From Punica granatum (lineage: Eukaryota > Streptophyta > Magnoliopsida > Myrtales > Lythraceae): a stretch of DNA of 64,000 nucleotides. Below are positions 11,148-22,400 of the stretch, one piece after another. Within the stretch, counting starts at the first letter, position 1. Each line of letters opens with the position of its first letter. The notes beneath the pieces were generated by a model, which ran no database searches, was not told the origin of the DNA, and saw only the letters and a program-made list of their open reading frames with translations. Location of the stretch: contig NC_045134.1 in the NCBI RefSeq assembly GCF_007655135.1, positions 19,802,568 to 19,866,567 of the forward strand, in the 5' to 3' direction. A program made the position numbers and the translations under genes.

Positions 11148-12330
11148 TTCAGATTTCTATTCAATGCTACTAAAGAGTAGTAGTATCGGTATTGGTATAT
11201 CGTCAGTTCCAGTCTAAATATCTTCGGACTCTTTTTGTTCTTGGGATTTTATCACTCTGTAGATATAAAGTGTCTTACTTTGTTTGTAGTAAACACTTGA
11301 TTTTTGCCTAAACTGTTTATGCTTTATTTAGATTGGAGGGAAATGAAGAAAAAGAAAAGTGAAGAGAGACGAATTTGTATGAAGAATTTTGAAAATATCG
11401 ATACAGTGTCTCTGTCCCCTCTATTTACCTCCATCCAGATAAAGAGTTGGTAATTTAATTATTCGATTGTATGTTGCAATGACTTTTGTTGATTGCAATA
11501 AGAATCTCTCTTCTGATGTACACATTGTCTCTTGTATAAGTTACAATTTACAAAGTCTCTTTAACAATGATATTCCTGACATCATAATTTGCAATTTGAA
11601 TAAGTTTTGCTTCTCTAATATTTTGGAAAGCACAAATTCGCCAAAAAAATAAGTAATTTGGGGCTGTGAAATCAGCCAAGGAGGAGGGGGACAGGGAGTT
11701 GTTGTGGAGAAGATTACGAAGAGGATACCTCACATATATATGATTGAAGTTCAAACAAGAGAGTTGACATTGATGGCAAAGAGTTCATGGTCTCCTTGTG
11801 CTTTTGATTTCGAACACATGACGAGTCATAGTAGCCAGATTTTTTATTTTTTTATTTTTTATTTTTGGGTAATCATATTAGCCATATTTTGAAGTGGTTC
11901 CGGAGTTCAACTACTTTATCTACTATATATAAATAATTTTAATCAAATTTTCAATGAATAAACAATTACCATATATAATTTGTTATGCAAGTGCCATCTC
12001 ATCCATCATAATATATTTCCTTTTCGTAGATACAGGTGTTGGAGATATTACTATTATAATTCCGAAAGATCAAGTAATAAATGCTATTTCCCTTTTCAAC
12101 TTTATGAAATTCGAACTTGTATTATCCTTTTAATAGAATTTGCAACTGCTTACCATTTAACTAATATTTTATTAGTGTAATATTTTATTTTCTACTTTGT
12201 CAATATTTTAGGAAAAACCTACTCTAGATCTCACAGTTTCACATATATGATATTGAATGACAATTTCAATTGTACTTGGTCGATGTCTATACTAACTTCA
12301 ATTAATTTTCGGTGGATATGGGATTGATAA
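11148..12330. other. Intergenic DNA
   Basis: AT-rich sequence with several 60-70 codon chance frames and a T-run (11838-11868). I see no gene, SINE box or TIR. Confidence 0.35.
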
Positions 12331-12339
12331 CCTGATGAG

Positions 12340-13761
12340 TTTGTGTCGGTATGCCCACAATAGGAAGATGGCCCATACCATTTCACTAATTGTCATGGCT
12401 TGGACACTAGTCCTCATTATTATTTACTAAGGCTGGGGGTTTCAGAGAATTTAAGGAAATGTCTAAGTTATCCCTGTCCAAGATAGCATTTTTATTTAAA
12501 ATTATCATGTATTAGGAACGTGCCATTCAAATTTCAGCTCGTTTAGACTTTGAGAAGCATGTCAAAAAATTCGTCTCTTGATAAGGGTTGTTTCTGGACT
12601 GGTTCAAAATAATTGACAATTCTGGGCGAAATTCTCTTCATACCCCAACCCCCCAATATTTTTTCATAAGCGTATAGTTCGAGAAGTCAGGAGTCCATGG
12701 AAGTCAGCCTTGCACATAAATACGACTCGAGCGATTTTATAAGAATTATTTTCCCCCAACATTCTGAGTCTTTCACCTGTTCAACGTTGTGCGCATAATT
12801 CACTTTAAATTCTTGTTCTCCCTGTTCGTGTAGAATCTTAGGGCAAGATACCCATAAATTGATCCTAACTCGATTACGCACATCGTGGCTTCGGGAATTG
12901 TCCCATTTGAATCCAAATCAAACCCGAAATGTGCATTTATATCTTAAACTGGATTGTCTCAGATTCACCTCCATGACATCCCAACTTCCAGGAATTTTAT
13001 TTGCTGGCTCCGATAAGCTCTAGGGATGACTTATGTGTCCCGATGTCACCGACTCATTGAATTTCGAGGAAAAAATAATTGTGGCCCAAATTGCTTCCGT
13101 TAAGATAGCTAATTTCATCAATTCTCAAAATACCAAGAAACAGTATTTTGGTCATGTCTTCCTTAATGGGGAAATTTAAAAAGTCATATCTCAAGATCCG
13201 AGATGAGTTATGGGTGCCACGAAATTCCTGAGTGGATCTCTCGACATGCCCTATCTACCATAAAACTTTCAAGTCGATCCAAATCCCGATAAGTGAATCG
13301 CCCGATTAGTTTTGATAAGTTTGACCTTTGGTCAATAGTTGACTAATATTGACTTTTAACTGATTTGACTTATCCAATTGGGACTCTAACCGCCCTTAAT
13401 CGAACTCGATCAATTTTCAATTATCGAAACAGTGCATGCCACAAGTCTTGTATCGGTGTTACTTACGGTCAGGTCTTCCGATAGCCAAGTTTGACTTTAA
13501 CTTTGACCAAGTTTGACCATTGACCATTCTTTGTCATTCATTGACCAAGTTTGACCGGGTGATTTTGTCAGTGTTTTCCTCTATTTCTTGCTATGTTTTT
13601 GTCACTTTGCTCTATTACAGGTTTCTGAGCTCTTTTTCGCTTAAGCTTCTAATCGGCCTCGGGTTGACTTTTCGATCAACTTTGACGATTTTTCCCTTGC
13701 CCCTCCTTTTAGCTTGTATGACCTCCTCTTTTATCTCCCGGGCCAAAATGGGGTGTCTACA
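12340..13761 (-). mobile_element. Probable LTR (solo or fragment) of a Ty3/gypsy element, minus orientation
   Basis: The right edge, read on the minus strand, is TGTAGACACCCCATTTTGGC, a standard 5' LTR start of plant gypsy elements; it ends at 13761. Inside are many TTGACC/GGTCAA words, common in such LTRs, and no coding region. The left edge is uncertain: TGTCGGTATGCCCACA near 12348 is only a candidate, and I could not match a 5-bp target duplication. Confidence 0.5.
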
Positions 13762-13769
13762 TTCTTAAT

Positions 13770-15990
13770 TATATATAACTTTGCCAAGTGTTTTTTTTGG
13801 TATTAAAATTACAACAATAATTGCAATCGAAAGTTAAATTTGATTGAAATTATTTTTATTAAAGTTTTTTTCGTTTAATCTTATGTAGATTCAACTAAAT
13901 AATTTTTGATCTTGTAATTAATGAAGCACATGAACACAAGACAACACGCGGTTGGTGGAACCCACATGGAACTTGCACACGTGGCCACACTTGGCGAAAG
14001 CTGGAGAGGCCAAACATTACACGTGTCTCAACTTGGTTAACTGTTTTAGGCATTATATATTATATATTGATTCAAAGGTTAAATTTGATTTAAATTATTT
14101 TTTTCTTGAAATAATTTTTCTGCTTAATCATATGTAACTTTGCCAAGTGTGTTTTTTCATATTAAAATTACTACAATAATTTTAATGGAAAGTTAAATTC
14201 GATTGAAATTATTTTTATTAAAATATTTTTTCATTTAATCTTATATAGATTCAATTAAATAATTTTTGATCTTGTAGTTAAGGAAGCACATGAATACAAG
14301 GCAACACGCGGTTGTTGGAACCCACATGGGAACTTGCACACGTGGCGACACTTGACCGAAGCTAGACAAGCCAATCATTACATGTGACGCAACCAGTAAC
14401 TATTCCAGACGTTATATATTATATATTGATTCAAAGGTTAAATTTGATTTTAATTATTTTTCTTGAAATAATTTTTTTCACTTAATCATATTTAACTTTG
14501 CCAAGTGTTTTTTTGTACTAAAATTACTACAATAATTTCAATCGAAAGTTAAATTCGATTGAAAGAAAAATTTTATTTAATTAAAGTTATACATATATAT
14601 TCATATTAAAATTAAAGCAATTATTTTGATGCTGCAATTATACCAATTCGTAAGTTAAATTTGATTGAAATTATTTTTTATTGAAATAATTTTTCTGTTT
14701 AATCTTATAAGAATTTCAATGTACAGCGCCATTATACCATTTCGATTAAATTAAGTTTTTCATTTAGTTAAGTTTGTATTTTTTTCCCCCTTGTATTTTT
14801 CATATTAAAATTAAAGCAATTGTTTTGACCCTGTAATTAATCTATCGATGTGTCAAAAAAATAATTTCCCACAATTCTATATAATTTTTTTTAATAATAT
14901 CACTAATTCATTCTTTTTTTTATAAAACAATCTTTTAGTAATTTATTTTTAATTTTAATACGTTGATGTATCAAGTGTTTAATTATAATTTGTTAATATG
15001 CTAATGTGTCAAGAATATGAGAGGTCTTAGATGCCACGTAGTTGACATATGGCAGAGGCTGACACATGGTAGAACGTAGTGGAGCAATGTGTCAAGGATA
15101 TGAGAGCCTTGAAGGCCATGTGTCAAGCAAAGGAGAATGCTTGAGTGCCACATGACGGAACCTGGCGAAATTTTCCTACCATTATATATTATATTGAAAG
15201 TTAAATTTGATTGAAATTATATTGATATTATTTTTTATGTTTAATATTATATGAATTTTAATGTACAACGCAATTCTACCAATTTGATTAAATTAATTTT
15301 TTTGGTTTAATTAAGTTTGTATTTTTTTGCTACGTGTATATTTCGTATTAAAACTAAAGCAATTGTTTTGTCCCTGTAATCAAAATTATTGATGTTGTAA
15401 AAAAATAATTTTCCATAATTGTACACAATCTTTTTTATAATATTAGTAATTTTTTTATTTTTTATAAAACAATCTTTTCGTAATTTATTTGTAATTTTAA
15501 TATGTCGATGTATCAAGAGTTAATCGTAATTTGTTAATATTCCAATGTGTCGAGAATCTGAGAAGTCCCATGTGTATTTTTCATATTAAAATTAAAGCGA
15601 TTGTTTTGGTCCCTTAATTAATCTATCGACGGGTCAAAAAATAATTTTCCACAGTTGTATGTATTCTTGTTTATAATATTAGTAATTTATGATTTTTTAT
15701 AAAATGATCTTTTAGTAATTTATTTGTAATTTTAATATATCGATGTATCAAGAGTTTAATTATAATTTGTTAATATGCCAATGTGTTGAGAATATATGAA
15801 GCATTTGGATGCCACGTAGTCGACACATGGCGAAGGCTGACACATAGCAGAACCTGGTGGAGTAATGTGTCAAGGATATGAGAGCCTCAAATGCAACGTG
15901 TCAAGTATAGGAGAAGACTGTAGTGCCACGTGACGAAACTTGGCGAAGTGTTCCTGCCATTATATATTATATATTGATTTCTTCCCTTCT
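13770..15990. repeat. Complex tandem repeat array (units of about 355 and 400 bp)
   Basis: TAACTTTGCCAAGTG recurs at about 13776, 14134 and 14492, marking head-to-tail units of about 355 bp that share AACACGCGGTTG.TGGAACCC and CACACGTGG. From about 14795 a second unit takes over: ATATTAAAATTAAAGC, ATTTATTTTTAATTTTAATA and the GTGCCAC(A/G)TGACG segment recur near 14795-15195, partly at 15336-15570, and at 15571-15975. Both units end in CATTATATATTATATT. No coding potential. It lies between the two LTPG paralogs. Confidence 0.75.
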
Positions 15991-16470
15991 ACGTCTCATG
16001 TAATTAGAGGATGATTGACAAACTTCTCAGTCCAAATGAATTAATTCATTTGGACTAATGTGCTGTAATTAATTGCCCTCGTGCATACGATGTTTAAACG
16101 TTTGACATAGTAAAAAAAATGTCGTAAGCACATTCCCCTTTCTCTCATGAAACTAATCCATTAGTTTTCCATAAATAACAAGACATCAACTTATTAGCTG
16201 ACACTAGAAAATTTAAGTTCGGGCATTAGATTTGGACCTCGATAACGAGAGGTTTCCATGTGTTTCAAGTCCGTGCACTGCCGTGTGCAGATGTTCATCC
16301 ATATAAAAGGCAACCCTCCAACTAGATCACGCTCATCCTTTTTTAATTTTTTTGGGTAATAATAAGTTTGTTTTCTACACTGTCACAATCAATAAACTAA
16401 TAATTGCAGTTTTGGTGGGTTTCGTCGCCTGCCCATATATTTAACTAAACAAATCATAACATAATTATAG
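15991..16470. other. Upstream region of the second LTPG gene
   Basis: About 480 bp of ordinary intergenic sequence. A short inverted word (CAAATGAATTAATTCATTTG) occurs at about 16034. No gene seen. Confidence 0.4.
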
Positions 16471-16471
16471 A

Positions 16472-16540
16472 GTTTGGCCACCCAATAGAACCAAAAAATC
16501 AAATGGTTATCCCGTTTCTTCCCTGCATTTCCTATATATA
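16472..16540 (+). promoter_or_regulatory. LTPG2 promoter: conserved CCAAT-containing block and TATA box
   Basis: The same 26-bp block as at 8998 is present at 16472-16497. TATATATA at 16533-16540 serves as TATA box about 120 bp before the start codon at 16658. The sequence between block and TATA is less conserved than the block itself. Confidence 0.65.
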
Positions 16541-16657
16541 CTCAGATCCTTCGTCCTTCTCCCACTCAAGTGTCCAACGAGATCCATAGCTAAGATCCGA
16601 AATCCCTTCATCACAATCAAATCTCTAGGAATCCTAGCCAGACACGATCAGTTAGTC

Positions 16658-18191
16658 ATGGCCTCGAGAGGAATCATAATCAGCCTGGTACTAATGGTAG
16701 TCCTAGCAGCCGACCCGTGCTACCGGGTTGCCGCACAGCAGTCCGGGTGCACCCCCGCACTGACCAGCCTAGCTCCTTGCCTCGGCTTTATCACAGGGAA
16801 CTCGTCAACGACACCCCCTTCCTCGTGCTGCTCAGCGCTTTCCACAGTAGTCCAGTCATCCCCGAGGTGCCTTTGCTCGGTATTCAATGGTAGTCTCCCC
16901 TCCCTCGGCGTGCCCATCAACCAGACGCAGGCCTTGCAGCTTCCCGGCGCCTGTAACATACAAACCCCACCAGTCAGCCGGTGCAACGGTATACTATCTA
17001 ATTTGGTCTAGCTAGCTGTTCAGAATGTCCCATATATGCTTTAAAAATAGAAATGGTCTTCTAGCCATTATATACCTTATAAGAATTAAAAGGGTTAAGA
17101 CTATGTTTGAGTTGAATTTTGACTATAACAAATTTGATTTCAGACTATTGGGCGATTATAAGATTTTTCTATTTTATATTTAATATATTAGTGAATTATT
17201 TATTTTTATTTCAATAATATTAAATTAATTTCTCCCAAATCCAAACACAGTTTGTGCAACTTCTATGAAATCGGGAATTAGTTATTAATAATTTTTTTAG
17301 CAGTTTTTCATAACGACATTAAATCTGTATCTAACTCTAAACAGCTACGGAATATTACTCTGTGCACTGGACGGGTAAAACATTATCTTGAGAAAGAGAG
17401 CTCAATGCATATAGAAATGGTCCAAAGATTCAGGAACTCTAATCCCAATTGAATTAAAAAAAAAAAAAACCAGAGATTTTCTATGGCCCCTTCCATATTC
17501 TATCAGCCTCTAGCCCACAAGGTCTCCTTTTACAAAATAAATAAATAAACGTAACATTGATTTTATTGCAATTCTTTTCTTATAATTAATTTGTAATAAT
17601 ATTAAACAGAATAATCTTATGGACTGTGTAGTAGTACTATTTTCTCCACTTATTTGACATTCTTTTATTGCAATTCGTTGAGCAGCTGCAAGTGGACCAG
17701 GCGCTCCGGCAGCTTCACCAGTTGGCGCTCCGGCGGCTTCACCGTTAGGCGCTCCGTCGACTGTTCCAGTGGGCGCTCCATCCGAATCTACAACCGACAC
17801 CCCCAATGCTGCTGCTGCCACTCCTTTGGCCCCGACCAACCCTTCGAGTAAAATCCACTGACTATCTGCTTATATTTTGGTCAATAATTTACAAGGAATA
17901 TGTTTTAGCATATAAACATAACGAGATAAGAATCACCTTCTCCGTTTACCTATACTCAAATTAAATCAAGCTTCCAATAATCCCGAACAGTGACTGCAAT
18001 TAATTTTACTAATTAGTTTTTGCATATATCACAATTATGCAGGTAATGCACCTGCTGAAGGAGGGACTAAGGCGACTCCATCACCGCCGGCTCCAGTGGC
18101 CGACGGGAGCAACATCAAAGTGTCGCTGCAATTCGTGCTACTGTTACTCTTTGTAGCCTCTTACTCATCCGTCGCTGAGAGAGTGTTCTGA
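16658..18191 (+). CDS. GPI-anchored non-specific lipid-transfer protein (LTPG) paralog, 3 exons
   Basis: Exons 16658-16988, 17686-17847 and 18043-18191 (GT-AG) give 213 aa. It starts MASRGI like its neighbour at 9190 and has the same exon phases. A signal peptide is followed by eight motif cysteines (31, 41, 57, 58, 71, 73, 99, 109), with X15 rather than X14 before the CC pair. The linker is longer, with SPVGAP / SPLGAP / VPVGAP repeats. The C-terminal VSLQFVLLLLFVASY is identical to the neighbour. Intron 1 is about 700 bp versus 107 bp in the other copy. Cys21 within the signal peptide is extra. The role is as for LTPG1: lipid transfer at the outer face of the plasma membrane (family knowledge). 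Confidence 0.92.
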
Positions 18192-18387
18192 GCCATTTCT
18201 TATAGTTTGTTTGATTACTGTGGATAGATTTGGAGCCTGTCGTTTGAGTTCATTTCGCGCATCAAATATGATTCTTTAATGCATGTCATGATAATATCAA
18301 TATATCTTATTGATATTTACATCGGTTTGTTCGTAATTTATGTAATCCGCGTGGAATTACGTTACTTATCATATGATTTATTTTATT

Positions 18388-18520
18388 TGGTGTATATCTA
18401 GTCCAATGGATTATGAAAATCCATTAAAGGGTAAAACTCTCTCGACATAGATTTTCTCCATTTACATAAATCGAACCCAAGAAATAAAAGTCGAACTGCT
18501 CAAACCAACTAAAATAATGA
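18388..18520 (-). mobile_element. Degraded SINE (family A), minus orientation
   Basis: The minus strand reads TTGGTTTGAGCAGTTCGAC, then GGGTTCGATTTATGTAAATGG, then AGAAAATCTATGTCGAGAGA. This follows the order of boxes in the other family-A copies but is strongly diverged. Confidence 0.5.
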
Positions 18521-19460
18521 TTGTGTGGGACGCAATCATTTTGGTTAAACTCTATTGCAAGTATTATTTACCCTCAAAATAAATATATATAAATAAATGT
18601 GCTGAGGCACTGACTACCCTAAAAGGAAAAACGAAGAACTAGGCCCCTCCCCATGACATATTCAATGTGTTATGGAGTAAGAGATCCATAAACCTCCTTT
18701 GTAACCAAAAGCCCGACGATAATATAAAACAAAGAAAACAAAAGTAACTCGTGACATATATATGAGGTAAAGGACGGCAACAAAGTCTCTAGCACATCAT
18801 CCCAATGCCTTTGAGTGGAATTTAGTAGAGATGAAGCCCCAAATTTAGCCAACAGACATCGAGCTATTTAATCAATTCAAGAGTTGCCCTTCTTGATAGA
18901 TCTGACTTGCAGTACCACGCTAGGAGTGACGGAACAAGTTCATTTCAGTGTAATTCGCTACAATCATTCGCTCAGAGAAACTATTTTTTGCTGATCATTT
19001 GGCGAAGTCGGGGACTACTAAACAAGTCAATTTCGTAGCTTGGTTGTAATTTTTTCCTTTTATATCGTCTTGAAATTCTGTTGTTATTTGGGAGATCTTC
19101 TTTCTCCAACTTTTGTATATTTGTGGGTTTCTCTCGAACCCAGTTATTTCGAGTTATAAAAAAAAAATGAGTGAGTGAATAAATAGCTCATATAGTGAAT
19201 ATAAGAGTAGTAGCTATTGTCAATTAAATATTAAGTCTGTTAAATATTCTTATTATCTATATCTATATGTATATATAGTATCATATTCAAACTTCAATCA
19301 AAGTTTTATAAAATAATATGGAAATCTATCCCGTTTCATTTCTATATCATCATTCATGATATTTATATAAGAACAGGAAAAGAAAAAAACAGATATTTAA
19401 CGCAACGAAATTTGCTCTCAACTTAAAATGATTCAAGATTCAGCACGAGCTTGGCTTCTT
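18521..19460. other. Intergenic DNA between LTPG2 and the TPP 3' end
   Basis: AT-rich sequence without a supported gene. The last 150-200 bp before 19461 are presumably TPP 3' UTR (minus strand). Confidence 0.4.
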
Positions 19461-22400
19461 CTATCTCCAAAAACCCATGGTCCTCTGTGCTGTGTTCGAA
19501 GATGACTGCTTCCACTCCGCTAAACGCCGCAAAATTTCCATAACCTGAACCAACGGAAAAAAGAAATTAAAGGAAAAATATATATTAAATAAACCTCTTT
19601 TGTTTTCCAATCATAAATGAGACTTATAAGTTTAGCACAATAATTAAAAATAATAATATAATATAAAGGGGCATATAAATCTCACTAATAAAGACCGAAC
19701 TCAGGACCTCTTAGTTTCAAATTGGTGTCTTGTGCCACTGCACTAAGACCCATTTATTTTAATGAACATTTTTCACTTAGTTGTAACAAAAACAAGGGAA
19801 GTAACAATGGATTTTGCTAAGTAATAATGTGATCATTACCTCGAATGGATCTTGAAGAGTGTAGCGGGCATTTGTATCCTTGGGCATTTTGGTAACAAGA
19901 ATTCCTACCCCTTGTCCCCTGTCACGCAAGACCTGATAATTCACATTGGAGCTAGACATGATCAATTTTCATATTCATGTAAAATATCAAAATTGATGAT
20001 ATTGATCCTAGACAAGTGATGTTCTGTTTTGCCAATTTTCCGGGGTAAATCTAATTAATATATTACTCATAAAATTAGAAAAAAGATAGATACATATCCA
20101 ATTAGATATTTAATTGTGTTGGAGATGTCTTGCATTAAGCCTGAAAGATCCGAAGAATCGAAGATCCGGTAGGTGGTGACGAGATCGGTCCAAATGAGAA
20201 AAGAGCGATATATTTCCTGTTTTCTAGGGATTTTGTTGCATCTTTTAAATTTTTGAAAAGTGAAATATTGATAAGAGATATTAGGGATATTTCTAGAATA
20301 TCTTTAGATTATTTAAAAATAAATATCTATATCTTAAATGTAAGATTATTCTAGATGGATTTAGGATATCTTTGAGATATGGGAGGTCTTGTATCTATAT
20401 ATAGGGAGTGAGTCTTGTACTCAAGAGCACAAAATTGCAAGGGACGGGAGTGTTGGGTGAGATCTTTCGGGTATTCTCTCGGGTTTATTTTCTTTGTAAC
20501 TTTAGGTTTTAGAGTGAGAAAGGTGAGAGAATTGAGAGATCGAGAAAGAATCTTCTCGGTGAGGTTCAAGTAGGTAAGGGGGCTTGGGAAACATGAGTGA
20601 CATCTCAACTGTAATCTTCGATTTTTTTCGATCTAGTGGACACTCATGCTCTATCCGTGAATATTTCTCTTCGTTTGAGGGTTTCACCACATACATATGG
20701 TGTCAGTATTTTTCGATTTCTCGTGATTTTAATCTCGTTTGGACGTCCTTGGAACAATAATTGGCATTAGAGCATAAGTTGTGGAGGCGGTAAAGATGTT
20801 GAGCGTGAGATTCGAGGTGAAGAAATTTGATTAGACGAACGACTTCGGATTATGGCAACTAAAAATGAAGGTTTTGCTAGTTCAGCGCGGCCTGGAGGGG
20901 GCACTAGGAGGAGACGACAAGCTGGATTCGACCCTGACGACAGACCAGAAGAAGGCGGTCATGGCTAAGGCTCTTAGCATAATCCAACTGAGCCCATCAA
21001 ACGAGGTCCTGCAGGAGGTGTGCGATTTGGGTTCGGCACCAAAAGTTTGGGAGAAGTTGGAATCGCTATATCTGTAGAAGCCCCTGACGAATAGATTGTA
21101 CCTGAAGCAACGATTATACAATCTAAGATTAAGTCCAGGAACCTCCGTGGGTGATCACGTGGATTTGTTCAATTAGTTCGTGATGGATCTCACTAACGTT
21201 AATGTTAAGATAGAAGACGAGGATCAAGCCTTGTTGCTGTTATATTCTCTATCAGAGTCCTATGAGAGCCTTGTTGATACCATACTCTATAGAAGGACAA
21301 GCATTACCTTGGAAGACGTCAAGGCGTTGTTGAACTCGAAGGAGTTATAGAAAAAGGTGACCGATAACCAGGGGAGCAATTGTGATGGACTTATCGCAAT
21401 GGGCATATTAGCTAAGAAAAGGTCTCGTAGCAGGTGCAAGTCAAGGTGCCGAAAAAGGACTTGCTAGATTTGCGACGAGGAAGGTCATATCAAGCTGGAC
21501 TGTCAAAGGCGAAAAGTCAAGGCATCGTTGAATATACGGGTGACGGAGCGAAGCAGAGGAGAAGGATACATTCTCTCGATTGCAACGGATAGTGGGACAA
21601 GCTCTCTAACTATATCGGGTCAATCAGGTACGCCATGGGTTCTCAATTCGAGTAGATCTTACGATATTTGTCATGATAGTGAGTTTTTTTTTTTATCGCT
21701 TATTAGTCGATAGAGGGTGAAAGAATTCTCATGGTGGATGGTCACACATGTAATATTTTCGAATTTGGTAAAGTTAGAATTGAGATGTATGATGGTAGTG
21801 AAATAATATCATTAGATGTTAGGCATGTCCTGAGTATAAGAAAAAATTCGATCTCCTTAGGAAGTCTTGATATTTTGGTTACAAGTAAAGGGGCCAGAGT
21901 GGAGTTATGAAGGTCTTGAAGGGAGTTCTCGTGGTTATGAAGAGGGTGTTGCGGGATGGGATATATGTTTTGCAAGGTAAAGCTGGTACTACGATAATTT
22001 TCAAGAGGTCAACTCTGGAAGAAAAGTACTTGGGTGATCTCGGCTTTGACAAGGTGGATGAGTGCAGGTTATTGCACTCATCAGTAAGTTCTCAAAATTC
22101 CTTGTCAATCGAATTATTGTATTTGATGAAGCTACTTTGGTGGAGCAATATAAGAGCGGGAGCCGAGGACAGGTGGAAAAACCTGTGAAGAAGGTGGAGT
22201 CGTGATGGAAGACCCGGGGAATCATGAGACTCAGCCTATGGTGGTAGAGGATGTTCAGATGGAAACGTCTAAGGGGAAGCAACATTCTCTATGGAATAGT
22301 TCACGAACAAGAGACAGACAGAGGGAGTATTTGAGACAGCAGGATTGCTTCGGCCTTGCAAAACCGGTGGTCTCAGGCAATGCTGAAGTCGGGGATACGA

